A DNA stretch of 64,000 nucleotides from the NCBI GenBank assembly GCA_030063045.1, contig JAQSEB010000044.1, positions 248,001-312,000 of the forward strand, given 5' to 3'. The stretch's first letter is position 1. Every line of letters starts with the position of its first letter. Below the pieces are notes generated by a model that searched no databases, had not been told where the DNA came from, and worked only from the letters and a program-made list of their open reading frames with translations. Shown in pieces: positions 45,063-56,370 of this stretch. The DNA comes from Pratylenchus scribneri. Its lineage: Eukaryota; Nematoda; Chromadorea; Rhabditida; Pratylenchidae. The translations under genes and the position numbers were made by a program.

Positions 45063-46251
45063 GCTCGTCCTCGAGCAACTACAAAAATGGAGATTGGATA
45101 CTAGTTGCATATTTGAATTGGTGCTAAAACAGTAATTTCACTAAGAGAGTACAAGCTAGGTGAAAAAGGATAAAGGCACAATGATTAAAAGAGAAATTGA
45201 TTATTTTTGATGACAAAGTCATAAAATTCATTGAACAATGAATCATAATTTGCATTTTTCCCCAATTCCAAAATCATGCACATATTAATTTATTTGTTAT
45301 TTTATTAATATTTTTAGTGAATTGTTGTTGTTGAGTATTTTGGTCGTCAATAAATTGTTGACAATTTTCGCTCCAATTAATTTGCGAATGTTGATCAATG
45401 GCCAATGCCGAGCGAAATTTGTTGCAAATGTCAGGTTATTTTAATTCATTTTTTGATATTAATCCATTTATTTTCATGGTTCGATGTCCACTTGTGGCAT
45501 TGCTGTTGGATTGGCGCATGGCAATAAAAACAGGTTTATGTTTAATTGTTGTTTCAAGCAGTAATTATTTATTTTTCATGTCAATGTGCAAACGTTGCCT
45601 GGCTTTCCATTCATCCCAACTTCCAATATTGCTTCTAATGCCATGATCCCGGGTAAAAGAGTTTGGTTGTTAAAATTGTTTTTTGTTTTTTCTTTTTCAT
45701 GTTCGACGCGCGGACGAGAGAGCTGCTGACTCGTGGTGTTTGAGTTGGTGGTTCTCGAGTCTCGCAAAACCCAACATGGCGAGAGTAGTGAAGCGAAGGA
45801 TCGAAGGAGATGATAAGGTTTGTTGACGAGTCAAGCGAGTGATTGGTCGGACCATTTTAAGGTTGGTTGCAACTTGCAATGGTGGATGTTGGGCGGCCTT
45901 GCGGTCCAATTGCGGATGAAGATGATGTACGATGGTAATTTGGAGGTTTTTAATTTTGATAAATTTGGTTTGGGTGTGCATGATTAAGGAAAAGGTTAAA
46001 TTTCATAGTGCGATATTAATGAGAACTATATGCCAATATCAGTGAAATATTTATGAAACTAGGCATTATAAGTCTAATTATTGATGATAATGTTGAAATT
46101 AGATTTGATATATGACTAAATTATATTCATAAAGCTGGTTTATGACAATAGTAATTGGATTAGAGCATGCTAATATTGGTTTAACAATTGAGTAATAAGC
46201 ACAAAAATAAAATGATTTAGCTTTTCCTAATTTAACTTTCTATTCTTCAAT
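45063..46251. other. 3' untranslated segment of the retroelement
   Basis: About 1.2 kb between the polyprotein stop and the 3' LTR. No convincing gene. A plus-strand stretch at 45316-45440 has a membrane-like reading (LLLLSILVVNKLLTIFAP) with no resolved exon partners and might be another antisense host fragment. Confidence 0.5.
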
Positions 46252-49200
46252 TCAGTTTGGTTCGGCTGGTCCCATTTTGTGCTGAGGTGGACATTGGTTT
46301 GCTGTGCCTTGGTTGGCTGCTGCATTGGCTGAATGTTGCATTGGTTGGCTGGTCCATTGGTTGGCTGGTGCATTGGTTGGCTGGTGGCGTTGAACGTGCT
46401 GGATGGATCGGTGGGCCTCCGGTTGGTTCAAGGGCTTTTTAATCATCTTCCAAACATCATCCTCTTCCTCTACTGGTTTCATCTTCACTTCCATCTCTTC
46501 GCTAATCTTTCGTTCATCCTCATCCTTTCGTCCTTTCTCTTCATCCTTCAACTCCACTTTCTCTTCATCCTTCCATTCCTTTTCATCTTTCCGATCATCA
46601 TCCTTCATCTTTCTCTTCCATTCAACCTCATCTTCCAATTTCTTCTTCATTTCCCATTCTTCTATAGGTTCCTGCTCCTCCTCATCCTTCCATTCTATTT
46701 CATCATCATTCCATCCCAATTCTCTCCATCCGCTCATCTTCCATTTGACTTCCTCATCTTTTCTCTCCTTCTTCCTAATTATTATTCCAGCCTCGGTTGC
46801 TGCTTTCGCCAACATTCTGGCGCTTCCTCGTCCATCCTCATTCCATGTTGATCCCAATTCTTTTTCTTCATCAACTTCAATCATATGTACCCATTCATCA
46901 TCCGATTCGATGATCGATATTTCATCATCCACTTCATCTCTAGGCATTCGTGCCTCCTTTTGCAGTTCCGGGCCCTCAATCTGGTTGCGCCCAGTCCATT
47001 CATCTGCCTCAATTATTTCTAGTTCAACTTCCATCGGTCTTTCCTCTGCTCCCGCTCTTCCTTGTTCCATGATTCGTCCGCCTTCCATTATTCTTCCTTC
47101 CTCTCTTGTTCTTCCTCCTTCAATCATCCTTTCTTCTCTCATTGTTCCTCTAATTCTTCCTTCTTCTCTCATTCTTCCTGCTTCATTCATCCTTTCTTCT
47201 CTCATTATTCCTCTCATTCTTCCTTCATTTCTTATTCTTCCTTCATCTCTCATTCTTCTTCCATCTTCCATTCTTCCTCCTTCGTTCACTCTCCCTTCTT
47301 CCAGCATTATTCTTCCTCTTTCTGCCAGTCTTCCTTCCATCATCCTTTCTTCCATGTTTCTTCCTTCTCTGAATATTCCTCCTGCTCGCGTTCTTCGTCC
47401 TTCCCAAATTCTTTCTTCAACCATTCCTCTTCCGATTGGCATCAGATGCATCTGAGGGTACCATTCTACCCTTTCATTTCTTCCATTCCGCGCGAATGTC
47501 ACTTCTCTTCCACGCACGTGCCAAGTGCTTCGCCACCCGAGTTGTTGCTCGATCCCCGCAATCATATCCATTCCAAAGATGATCCAGCCTTTGGTTCTTT
47601 CTCCATCAATTAAATGCAACTTCCCAATCGCATAGCCACTATTCATGTTCCCAACGCATATCCAAATCCATTCTTGCACATTAAATGCTCCCCCCATTGT
47701 CCTGATCATTCTTCTTTCTGAATGTCTCCGCACATTGTTGCGGTTCACCAACTCCCTTGGGCAGAATGAATAGTTGGAGCAGGTGTCAATGAGAACTTTT
47801 CCTTCCATGCACACCTCTCCTGGCCCACTTCCCATGCCAACATCCATTTTCATAAACATTTCAATCGCACGCGTTGTAATTCCAGTCATCATGGCTTCTT
47901 CATCTTCATTCTTTTCGCACTTTTCAATTTTCACCTTCGGCACATATTCTCTTTCTATGATGTTCCCTTCTTCATCCTTCTCATTTATCAGCAATATATC
48001 CTCTTCCTCATTCTTCCTTGTCCATTTCAATCGTCCTCCCAATGCCTCCAACCATAAAAATCCAATTTTAAATTCATGTGTATCAGCCAAATATATTTGC
48101 TCTGTTTTTGGCCAATCAAAATTTGGTTGCCATTCTTCCAGCAAGGCGTCGGTTGCCACAACGTATTCCTTCAATTCCAATCCTTGCACTTGGATCGGTT
48201 CATCTTCTCTTATTCGCCAATCATTTTTCATCCAGCCTTTTGGCATTATTGTGTACCACTCATCCATTGATCCATCGGATGTTATTCCAATTCTTTCGTT
48301 TCCATCTATTATCATCTTCATTTTCCTCCTTTTGATCATCTCTCCTCCAATTGTGAAGACCTCCGGGGCATTGTCCATTTTGGGATTATTTTTCCTGAAA
48401 TTTTCTTCATCCTCAGAGCTTTCCAAACCCATTTTTGCCCAATTTGTATTTCTTTTCTTTTCTTTTTCCTGAATTTCCCTTTCTTCACTCGAGCTTCGCT
48501 CGCTCTCTTCTTCTTCAATATTCCGATCCATCCAAATTTTTTCCACTGGCTCGTCTGCTGGCCGTAATGGCAGAACCCCGCGTTGATTAAATGCTTTGCA
48601 TTTCTGCGCACTAACTTTTTTCATTTTCATTCTTCCTTCAAGGCTTTTTAGAATTAAATTATCTTTTTCTTTTTCAATTCCAATTATTCTGAATGGTCCG
48701 AGCCATTTATTTCCAAATTTATTTTTCCTTCCTCCTTCTTTCAATAACAATACAAGTTGGCCAATGTAAAACTCTTTTTCCTGTGCCTTTCTCAGGCAAT
48801 CATTTTTCCTTTTAAATTCAATTTGTGCCTTTTCTATATTTTCTTTAACAATTGTCCACACCTTTTCTGCCATCTTGACGATTTGTTCCGAATACCATGT
48901 GATGTCTCCCGTAATTCCTCCTTCCGGCCTTCGGATTAACAAATCTGTTGGCATCCTTGCTTCCCTCGCGTGAATCACGAAGAAGGGGCTCATTCCGGTC
49001 GATGAATGGACCGATGTGTTATAGGCGAAAGTTGCCAAAGGCAATGCCTCATCCCATTCCAATCTTCCTTTCTGTGATACAATGTTCGCAATGATTCTAT
49101 TAATGACTTCTACTTGACCGTTAGCTTGCTGATGGTGTGGCATACTCATTGTATGCCTGAAGCCAAATATTTTCCCAATTTCTTCAAATATTTTTGATAT

Positions 49201-52200
49201 GAATTGCCCTCCTTGATCCGTTACCACTTCTTCAGCAATTCCATGCTTTAGAAGGACTTCCCTCTGAAAACAATCACCCACTGTGGTGGCTTCCTGATTT
49301 TTCATCGGGGATGAAATCAAGAGTTTGCTGAAGGCATCAATCGTCATCAATATGTAAATGTTTTCGTTCTTTGTTTTTTCCAAAGGGCCCATTATATCCA
49401 CATGAATCCTCTCAAAGGGGCGACTGGGTGCTTTTATGGGTTTTGTCGGCAAAACTTTTTTATCACCAGCGCCAATTTTCCTTTTCTGGCAATCCTCACA
49501 ACTCTGAATAAATGCTTTTGTGTCTTCTTTCATGCCTTCCCAGTAAAATCGCATCCTCATTTTCTCAAAAATTTTCTTCCATCCAAAATGCCCTCCTTGC
49601 AGCAAATTATTGTGCATTTCCTTCAACAATTTCTCTCTTAATTCATATGGGATTATTAATTTTGGGCCATCTTCATCTTTATAATAAATTGCGCCTTCAA
49701 TCAGTGAATGGTGCTTCATCATTTCTTTCATTTTTTTTCTCTCTTCTTCTCCTTCCGGCAGCCTTTTCCATTTTAATGCTTTGAACAGTTGGGCTAATCC
49801 CTTCACCAATTTTTGTTTTTCAGCCACATCTTGCAAAGTTATTTTCACCGGGCAATCAACCATTGCCTTTGTCATTCCTTCATTTATTCCAATTGTGTCA
49901 ACGGTCATTTGGCCGCTTTCATTTTCAATTCCCTCCAATTTATTTTCTTCCTTCAATTCCTTTGGCCCTTCTTTTGGCTCTTCCTCCTTCCAATCCAAAT
50001 ATCTCGACATATAGTCGGCCAATTTATTTGATTTGCCGCTCCGGTGTTTTATTTCCAGTTTGAAAGATTGGATGGCAATCTGATATTTGAGCAATCGTCC
50101 TTTTAATCCCTTCCTTTTTGAAATGGCGCAAAGCACGCTATCTGTCCAAACTGTTGTTTTAGGCGAAGCAATTATGTAAGGCTCATATTCTTTTGCCGCA
50201 TACACAATAGCCAAGGCCTCCTGCTCATTTACATGATACCTTTGTTCATGTTTATTCAACTTTCTCGAACTGAATATAATAGGATGCCCTTCTTGAATTA
50301 GCACAGCGGCGATGGCCCTACCGCTGGCATCCGTTTCAATTTCAAATTCCTTTTCAAATTTAGGCGACTTTAAAACGGGCGGAGTCATTAATAAAAATTT
50401 TAGTGTTTCCAAAGCCTCATCATGTTCATTCTTCCATTCTTCCTCAATTCTGCCTTCAATTTCTTTTTTCATCAAGGAAGTAATCGGTTCTGCGATTTTT
50501 GCAAAATTAGGCACAAAACGCCGAAAATAGGATAATGCGCCCATTAGGGATCGTAATTCGGGCAAGCTTCGCGGCGGTTTGAACCGTTGAATCGCTTCCA
50601 ATTGTTTTGGATCAGCTTGCACGCCTTTCTCACTCAAAATCAGCCCCAAATACTTTATTTCTTTCTGTCCAAACGAGCATTTTTCCAATTTCAATGTCAT
50701 TCCAACTTCCTCCAATATTTTTAACAATGCCTCAATTTGAAAAAGATGTTCCTCTTCTGTGTAACTGCCTATTATTATATCGTCCAAATAACAAAGCAAA
50801 CATATGCTCATTTCCTTCCTTTTCCTTCCAATTTCTTCCAACACTTTCGATCGCACATCTTCCATAATTCGCTGAAATGTAGTTGGGGCGGAGGCAAGGC
50901 CAAATGGGAGTCTCAAAAACTCATAAAGGCCACAATGGGTTATGAAGGCGGTTTTTGGAATATCCTCCTCCCGAATTGGGATCTGATGATAGCCCGCCGC
51001 CAAATCAAAAGTGGAATAAAACCTTTTCGCCCCAATTGTGTCAAGCAACTCTGTGATGTTGGGTAAATGGTAAGCTTGCTTTTTGGTTATTTTATTGAGT
51101 GCCCGGTAGTCCACAGCGAACCGCCATTCACCATTCTTTTTCTTCACCAACACAATTGGGCTGGCGAATTCACTTGTTGAATGTCGCACAATGCTTCCTT
51201 CAATCATTTCTTTTATTTGTTTTTCCACTTCATTTCTTTGTGCTGGATTTGTTCTATATGCTTTTTCCCTCACCGGTGTTGATCCGGGTTCAAGATCAAT
51301 TCTGTGTACAATTGGCCCATTATATTTTCCAATTTTTCCATTCTTTCCAAAAACCACTTCTTGTTTCTTTATAATTGTTTTTAATTTTCTTTTTCCTTCT
51401 TCACTCAATTCGCATCCTTTTAAATCAATTTCCTGTCCTGCATTTTCCTTTCCATCGTAAATATTGTCCATCCAATTCAATTCTGCTGGCATGTATTCTT
51501 CATCCCTTTTTGGGACTTCAGTCACAAAAACTCCTGGCTCATTCCTTTCTAATTCACATAATTCCGCAATTTTCGTTCCTTTGTGTAATTTTATCGGTGA
51601 GTTTCCAATGTTCAGTACTCGAATCGGCACTTTTTCCTTAATTATTTTCACCAATGTTTTTCCAACCCGAAGCATATTGTATTGATGATTCAGCTCCTCA
51701 ATTAGGAAAAGGCCCTCGGGCTTTAATTCTTTATCAATATTTGCCCAAATTATATTGTCTGTTCGTGGGTCCAAAGTTTCATCTTCTTCCAACCAGACTT
51801 TCATTATTTTCCTTTTTCCAATCGCCAGAACCATCGGCGTCCATTCTCCGCCAATTTTGATCCTTTTCTCACCAAAATCAACACATGACTTTAAATGGTT
51901 TAACACTGGCGTTCCCAACAAGATATCGGCTGGCGAATGTTCATCTTTTAGAACCCACATGGACACATTCCATTCTTTCTTTCCAATTCCTAATCTTCCA
52001 ACTGTGTGGCCAATAGTCACCATTCCAGTGTTATTAGCTGCGCACAGTTCAGGGTGTTCATCTTTCATAATTTCCAAATTCAATTTCCTTGCCAATCTTT
52101 CGCTGCAAAGTGACACCGCAGCGCACGTATCGCATAATATTTCCATCTCTTTGTCATTCATCTTTCCATATATTTTCACTATTTTTGTTGGATCGTTGGC

Positions 52201-55200
52201 GATGGCGAAGACACGTGGAGGCAAATAATTCATTATCTTTACCGGTTCATCAACAGGGTCGATTTGATCCATTTGAATTTCTTCCTTCACAACTGCTACC
52301 CTTATTTCCCTTCCTGTATTCCTTTGTCTTCCAATTCCTCTCATCAATAAATTTGCGGTCCAGCTTCCAGCCTGCATTCCTGACCAAATGTATATTCTGT
52401 ATTTTATTACCAGAAAAATTCCTCCTCCAATCACCGCCAATACAAGGGCAACAATTCCCAAAATCTTCATTCCTCTCATCCAAGCTCTTCCATCTCCAAT
52501 TGCCTCTCCCAAATCACTTGGAATTTTTATTATTGTTTCCACCACATCTTTTGATTCCTTTGCCCTTTCTTTCACTTCATTCACAATTATTTGCACTGCC
52601 TCTTTAGCGTCCACTTGGTTGAGCTGTCGTAGCGCATCCGATGGCAGCAAATTAAATTTCCTTTTCATTTCTTTTTCTGGTTCATAGATTGTCCCCTTCT
52701 TTAAAAATAATGGATTCGATTTTTTTAATCCTTCCAAATTCTCATTGGACAGAATTTGAGCTAAATTTTCCTTTAAAATTCCCAATTCGGCTGTTTCCAT
52801 TGCATTCATCGGCTTTGTCCGATTTCTTTCCTCACAGTTTATCTTTTTCCCAACCGCAACTAATTCTCGAGTTCCCGGTAAAATGAATAATGTTTCGTTG
52901 CCAAATTCCACCGGCACTTCTTCAAAGCATTCATTATTTTTCTTTTGATCCCAAAAAATTCTTTGCGGAGTTACGGCCGCGCAAATTCCTATCTCCAAAC
53001 CTCGTTCAGTCCATCGACCCATGAGGTCGTCTCTCTCAAATATTTGTCTTAATCCTTCCTTGGGATTTGTTTTTAGCACCGCATACATTAGCATTAATTT
53101 CAATTTGGTGTCCTCACATATTCTTAAATATATCTGATCATATTCCATCTTTTTTTGTTCATTTAATTGGTACAAGGCATAATTGATTCGCGTATTCGTT
53201 TCCTTTGTTTGTTGCGATGTTTTCATTCTCTCTTTTCCCTTTTCAACTTTCTGATTCCAATCCTCTTCGCTCATTGGAGTAGTGGGTGTGGTTGTTCGCC
53301 TCATTCTCCATTTAGCTTCTCCATTATAAAATCCAGGAATATCGATCCATTGACCACTTTCTTTATTTTCTTCATCAATCTCTTTCTTAATTTTTTCTGG
53401 TGACCATTCAATTAATTTTTCCGAATATATTAATTTTTCCACATTTATTTCAGCTTCAATTGGTTTTGGCACTGTTTGGATTTCGTGCTGGGCCGACTTC
53501 AATATTGATGGCATTGTTGGCAACACTTTCACTGTTGGCTTTTCCGGTAATTTTTCTAACTTATTTTTGACCAATTCAAAAGTTTTTTCCAGAATTTTGC
53601 TGGCCTTTGGCAATGGTATTTTTGGCAAATTTGCTGTTGGCAATTTGGTGGCATTTAATTGGTACGTTCCTTGGGTTGTTCCAACTAAAAATTCCTCCGG
53701 CATTTTATCCTTCATTTCTTCTTTCAATTCTTCTCCACTAATCCCTTCTTTTTTCTTTTTACTCTTTTCTTCCACCCCAATCTTCCTTTTCAGCATTTCT
53801 CTTTCATCTTCCTTCTTTTTGTTATCCACAATCTTTTCCTCTTTTGGCACTTCTTTCATTTTTGAGGCCACTATTTTTGGTGTCCCTGTTGTAGTTGGAG
53901 CCAAAAATGTTTTTACCGTAGTATTTGCCACTTTAGTGGTTGTGGTTGTAGGTGCCAATTTTACAGTTATAGTTGTAGGCTTCTTAGTTGTAGAAATCGT
54001 AATTGGGATAGGCTTTTTCGTGGTAGAAATTTTTGGTGCCTCTGTTGAACTGGTTTTGGTAGGTATAACCGTGGTTTTTGGCATTTTAGTGGTTTGTGGC
54101 GTTACTGTAGTTTTCGGTATTTGGGTTGTCCTCACGGTTCTGGGTTGAGTTGTTGATGAAGTAATGACCGGAATTTCGGTTGTTATTGCCTTTCCCTTTA
54201 GTGGTAAAGTTGCCTTTGTAGTCGAAATTTTTGGCTCCAACGCAATCTTTGTTTTATTCTTCATTTCCAACAAAATCTTCTCCCGCTTAGTGCGGTTGCT
54301 TTTTGTTTCTGGCTCATGTATGAGTGCATAAGCATCATTTGACAATTTTAGTGCCTTTAATGGCACTCCTCTGACCGATTCTCTTTCATTATCATTTTCT
54401 ATCTCAAAAGCCGCTTCCATCTCTGCAACCACAATAAACCGTTCTGTTATTTCCGCCTTGAAATTTATTGTTGGAACATGGGTGAACCAGAATTCATCTG
54501 CTGGTTTGTTCCAGACAATGGTTCTACCCGGCATCTTTCCACTTTCTAAATTGGGGTTAAATTTGCCGCCCCAGGAAGTTATTACTTCCCATGCCAATAT
54601 TCCAGCTTCTCCCTTTTCCACTCTGTTTCTTTCTGTCTTTTTGCATTTTTCTCCTGCCCAGGCAAATTCTCCTTTCGCAACCCTTCCTGATTCCCATGCA
54701 TCATCTTCCGTTCTTGTCATAATCTTTTCTCTCATTTCAACCCATTTTTTGCATAATTCTGGCGAAATCGGCTCCCAATTTCCGGGTTTCGGTGTTTCCT
54801 CGTTAAAAAATCCAAAAATCGTAAAAGTACAAATTTCCGTAACTTTTTGAGAACACGAATATGCTGGAAACATTTTTGGATTCGCCACCGGTAAAAACAG
54901 GGTTACTTTCCTTTCGACCGCTTTCTCCGAACTGGGTAAGGTACAAGTTTCAATTTTTGGCAACTCCAGAGGGAAATTCGCCACTTTTTCTGGACAGATT
55001 AAAAATTGAGCCATCGCCGCGGGAAACATTATCATGCAGATTAATAATAATGGGAAAATGGGTGGAGATGGTGTTAGGCGACTGGGTGCCGATGGGCCAG
55101 AATTTGACTCCTCATTAATCATATTCACTTTATATCTGTTGAATTCTCCTCTTCTTCCTCTATTTGTCCTCCAATTCTGAAAATTTCCTCTTCCTCTCCA

Positions 55201-56370
55201 TCCTCTATTTCCCAAAGGCACAAAGTTAGCATTTCCACGATTATTGGCATTTCGATTGCGCCAATCACCTCTTCCTCTTTGAAGATTCCCATTTTGCCCT
55301 TGGCCAGATTGTCGCCAATTTCCTCTCCAACTCCTTTGTCCATCATTCCTGTCCCAATTATACCTTTGCCCATCATTTCTTCCCCAATTCGCCTCCTTCC
55401 TTTCATCCTTTTCTCTTCGCCAATCTTCCTCTCTTCGTTCCTTCATTTCCGTTCTGATTGCATTCACTTCCGCCTTCATTTCATCCAAATTTATAGCTGC
55501 CACCAAACTCTCGTTTCCCAATTCTTTCTTTATTTGAAAAATCTTTTTTGTCAAATTCATGGCTTCCTCCAAATTTTTGGGTGTAGGCATGAAAAACAAT
55601 TTCCGTTTAATATCCACCGGCAAGCCTTGAATAAAATAATCTCGGCAACATTCTTCCTTGGCCGCATTCGAATATTTGTTCGGATCGGCCATTCCTTCCT
55701 CAACCAGCTCCCGAACTTTGTTGGCAAACTCATTAATGGTCTCTCCGACAGCCATTTTCAAATTGCCTAGGGCTCTGCGCGCGTGAGCCTGAGGATCCAA
55801 TTTGGCCGTTTTCTGAGCCATTATGGCTGTAAGTTTGGCCCAAGTATTTTTCTCCTCCGCCGGGATTCCCAGATAGATTTCCAAAGCTTCGCCATCCAAA
55901 AGGGCTGGGAGAGCGCGTACGCAGTCGGATGGCTCCCATCCAGCTGCTGTCGAAAAAATATTGAATTTTTTCAAATAGCGGTGAAAATCGGTTTCGCCAT
56001 TGTATCGTGGAGGGGCCAGGTTTCGTGGTAATGCATCCTTTATTTTTGCTTGGGCCAATTGATTTTCCAAGCGCGCCACTTTTGCCTCCAATTCTCGCGT
56101 ATTTGGTGTTTTGGGCACAAACCCTCCTCCTCTGGTTCCTCTATTTCCACCTGAAGATCCACCTCTTCCTCCTCCTTCTAATAGCGGATTATTCATATTT
56201 CCATGGACCTCAAAATCAATATTTCCGCCTGAAAAGCCTCCTTCGTTTCCAATCCCTTGTCCAAAAATCGTTTTCGTTCCATTTCTCCCATCAACTTCAC
56301 TTTCTCTGTCACTCAAATCCATTGTGGGTGTCGATTGTAGTTTCTTCTTTTCACTTCTTTTGAATCTCAA
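46252..56370 (-). CDS. Gypsy-type polyprotein, 3,372 aa: Gag / envelope-like / PR-RT-RH-IN / second protease-like domain
   Basis: Rough residue map. Gag helical domain 120-310; RG/RN-rich nucleic-acid-binding region 310-415 with no CCHC knuckle. Hydrophobic signal 438-455 opens an envelope-like segment to about 1335, with a Cys-rich head, an RTKR site near 693, a Thr-rich mucin-like region 700-840, an RMRR site near 1027 and a transmembrane helix (KILGIVALVLAVIGGGIFLV) near 1300. Protease LCDTCAAVS near 1414, closing with ILLGTPVL. RT with YLDDIIIG near 1862; RNase H with IETDASG near 2013. Integrase HHCC 2250-2300; D/D/E in HVDIMGP, VVTDQGGQF, and the NGQVEVINR segment; GPFRI near 2560. A second protease-like site VLIDTCSNYSF (2858) with IIFGMDMI, Arg/Glu/Gly/Met repeats 2985-3105, acidic tail. 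Fully open. Confidence 0.9.
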   Translation of the reverse strand: MRFKRSEKKKLQSTPTMDLSDRESEVDGRNGTKTIFGQGIGNEGGFSGGNIDFEVHGNMNNPLLEGGGRGGSSGGNRGTRGGGFVPKTPNTRELEAKVARLENQLAQAKIKDALPRNLAPPRYNGETDFHRYLKKFNIFSTAAGWEPSDCVRALPALLDGEALEIYLGIPAEEKNTWAKLTAIMAQKTAKLDPQAHARRALGNLKMAVGETINEFANKVRELVEEGMADPNKYSNAAKEECCRDYFIQGLPVDIKRKLFFMPTPKNLEEAMNLTKKIFQIKKELGNESLVAAINLDEMKAEVNAIRTEMKERREEDWRREKDERKEANWGRNDGQRYNWDRNDGQRSWRGNWRQSGQGQNGNLQRGRGDWRNRNANNRGNANFVPLGNRGWRGRGNFQNWRTNRGRRGEFNRYKVNMINEESNSGPSAPSRLTPSPPIFPLLLICMIMFPAAMAQFLICPEKVANFPLELPKIETCTLPSSEKAVERKVTLFLPVANPKMFPAYSCSQKVTEICTFTIFGFFNEETPKPGNWEPISPELCKKWVEMREKIMTRTEDDAWESGRVAKGEFAWAGEKCKKTERNRVEKGEAGILAWEVITSWGGKFNPNLESGKMPGRTIVWNKPADEFWFTHVPTINFKAEITERFIVVAEMEAAFEIENDNERESVRGVPLKALKLSNDAYALIHEPETKSNRTKREKILLEMKNKTKIALEPKISTTKATLPLKGKAITTEIPVITSSTTQPRTVRTTQIPKTTVTPQTTKMPKTTVIPTKTSSTEAPKISTTKKPIPITISTTKKPTTITVKLAPTTTTTKVANTTVKTFLAPTTTGTPKIVASKMKEVPKEEKIVDNKKKEDEREMLKRKIGVEEKSKKKKEGISGEELKEEMKDKMPEEFLVGTTQGTYQLNATKLPTANLPKIPLPKASKILEKTFELVKNKLEKLPEKPTVKVLPTMPSILKSAQHEIQTVPKPIEAEINVEKLIYSEKLIEWSPEKIKKEIDEENKESGQWIDIPGFYNGEAKWRMRRTTTPTTPMSEEDWNQKVEKGKERMKTSQQTKETNTRINYALYQLNEQKKMEYDQIYLRICEDTKLKLMLMYAVLKTNPKEGLRQIFERDDLMGRWTERGLEIGICAAVTPQRIFWDQKKNNECFEEVPVEFGNETLFILPGTRELVAVGKKINCEERNRTKPMNAMETAELGILKENLAQILSNENLEGLKKSNPLFLKKGTIYEPEKEMKRKFNLLPSDALRQLNQVDAKEAVQIIVNEVKERAKESKDVVETIIKIPSDLGEAIGDGRAWMRGMKILGIVALVLAVIGGGIFLVIKYRIYIWSGMQAGSWTANLLMRGIGRQRNTGREIRVAVVKEEIQMDQIDPVDEPVKIMNYLPPRVFAIANDPTKIVKIYGKMNDKEMEILCDTCAAVSLCSERLARKLNLEIMKDEHPELCAANNTGMVTIGHTVGRLGIGKKEWNVSMWVLKDEHSPADILLGTPVLNHLKSCVDFGEKRIKIGGEWTPMVLAIGKRKIMKVWLEEDETLDPRTDNIIWANIDKELKPEGLFLIEELNHQYNMLRVGKTLVKIIKEKVPIRVLNIGNSPIKLHKGTKIAELCELERNEPGVFVTEVPKRDEEYMPAELNWMDNIYDGKENAGQEIDLKGCELSEEGKRKLKTIIKKQEVVFGKNGKIGKYNGPIVHRIDLEPGSTPVREKAYRTNPAQRNEVEKQIKEMIEGSIVRHSTSEFASPIVLVKKKNGEWRFAVDYRALNKITKKQAYHLPNITELLDTIGAKRFYSTFDLAAGYHQIPIREEDIPKTAFITHCGLYEFLRLPFGLASAPTTFQRIMEDVRSKVLEEIGRKRKEMSICLLCYLDDIIIGSYTEEEHLFQIEALLKILEEVGMTLKLEKCSFGQKEIKYLGLILSEKGVQADPKQLEAIQRFKPPRSLPELRSLMGALSYFRRFVPNFAKIAEPITSLMKKEIEGRIEEEWKNEHDEALETLKFLLMTPPVLKSPKFEKEFEIETDASGRAIAAVLIQEGHPIIFSSRKLNKHEQRYHVNEQEALAIVYAAKEYEPYIIASPKTTVWTDSVLCAISKRKGLKGRLLKYQIAIQSFKLEIKHRSGKSNKLADYMSRYLDWKEEEPKEGPKELKEENKLEGIENESGQMTVDTIGINEGMTKAMVDCPVKITLQDVAEKQKLVKGLAQLFKALKWKRLPEGEEERKKMKEMMKHHSLIEGAIYYKDEDGPKLIIPYELREKLLKEMHNNLLQGGHFGWKKIFEKMRMRFYWEGMKEDTKAFIQSCEDCQKRKIGAGDKKVLPTKPIKAPSRPFERIHVDIMGPLEKTKNENIYILMTIDAFSKLLISSPMKNQEATTVGDCFQREVLLKHGIAEEVVTDQGGQFISKIFEEIGKIFGFRHTMSMPHHQQANGQVEVINRIIANIVSQKGRLEWDEALPLATFAYNTSVHSSTGMSPFFVIHAREARMPTDLLIRRPEGGITGDITWYSEQIVKMAEKVWTIVKENIEKAQIEFKRKNDCLRKAQEKEFYIGQLVLLLKEGGRKNKFGNKWLGPFRIIGIEKEKDNLILKSLEGRMKMKKVSAQKCKAFNQRGVLPLRPADEPVEKIWMDRNIEEEESERSSSEEREIQEKEKKRNTNWAKMGLESSEDEENFRKNNPKMDNAPEVFTIGGEMIKRRKMKMIIDGNERIGITSDGSMDEWYTIMPKGWMKNDWRIREDEPIQVQGLELKEYVVATDALLEEWQPNFDWPKTEQIYLADTHEFKIGFLWLEALGGRLKWTRKNEEEDILLINEKDEEGNIIEREYVPKVKIEKCEKNEDEEAMMTGITTRAIEMFMKMDVGMGSGPGEVCMEGKVLIDTCSNYSFCPRELVNRNNVRRHSERRMIRTMGGAFNVQEWIWICVGNMNSGYAIGKLHLIDGERTKGWIIFGMDMIAGIEQQLGWRSTWHVRGREVTFARNGRNERVEWYPQMHLMPIGRGMVEERIWEGRRTRAGGIFREGRNMEERMMEGRLAERGRIMLEEGRVNEGGRMEDGRRMRDEGRIRNEGRMRGIMREERMNEAGRMREEGRIRGTMREERMIEGGRTREEGRIMEGGRIMEQGRAGAEERPMEVELEIIEADEWTGRNQIEGPELQKEARMPRDEVDDEISIIESDDEWVHMIEVDEEKELGSTWNEDGRGSARMLAKAATEAGIIIRKKERKDEEVKWKMSGWRELGWNDDEIEWKDEEEQEPIEEWEMKKKLEDEVEWKRKMKDDDRKDEKEWKDEEKVELKDEEKGRKDEDERKISEEMEVKMKPVEEEDDVWKMIKKPLNQPEAHRSIQHVQRHQPTNAPANQWTSQPMQHSANAAANQGTANQCPPQHKMGPAEPN

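Noticed and set aside
44833..45078. Identical 69-81 codon frames in both LTRs
   Set aside because: Present only because the LTRs are duplicated. No homology, and it ends within non-coding LTR sequence.
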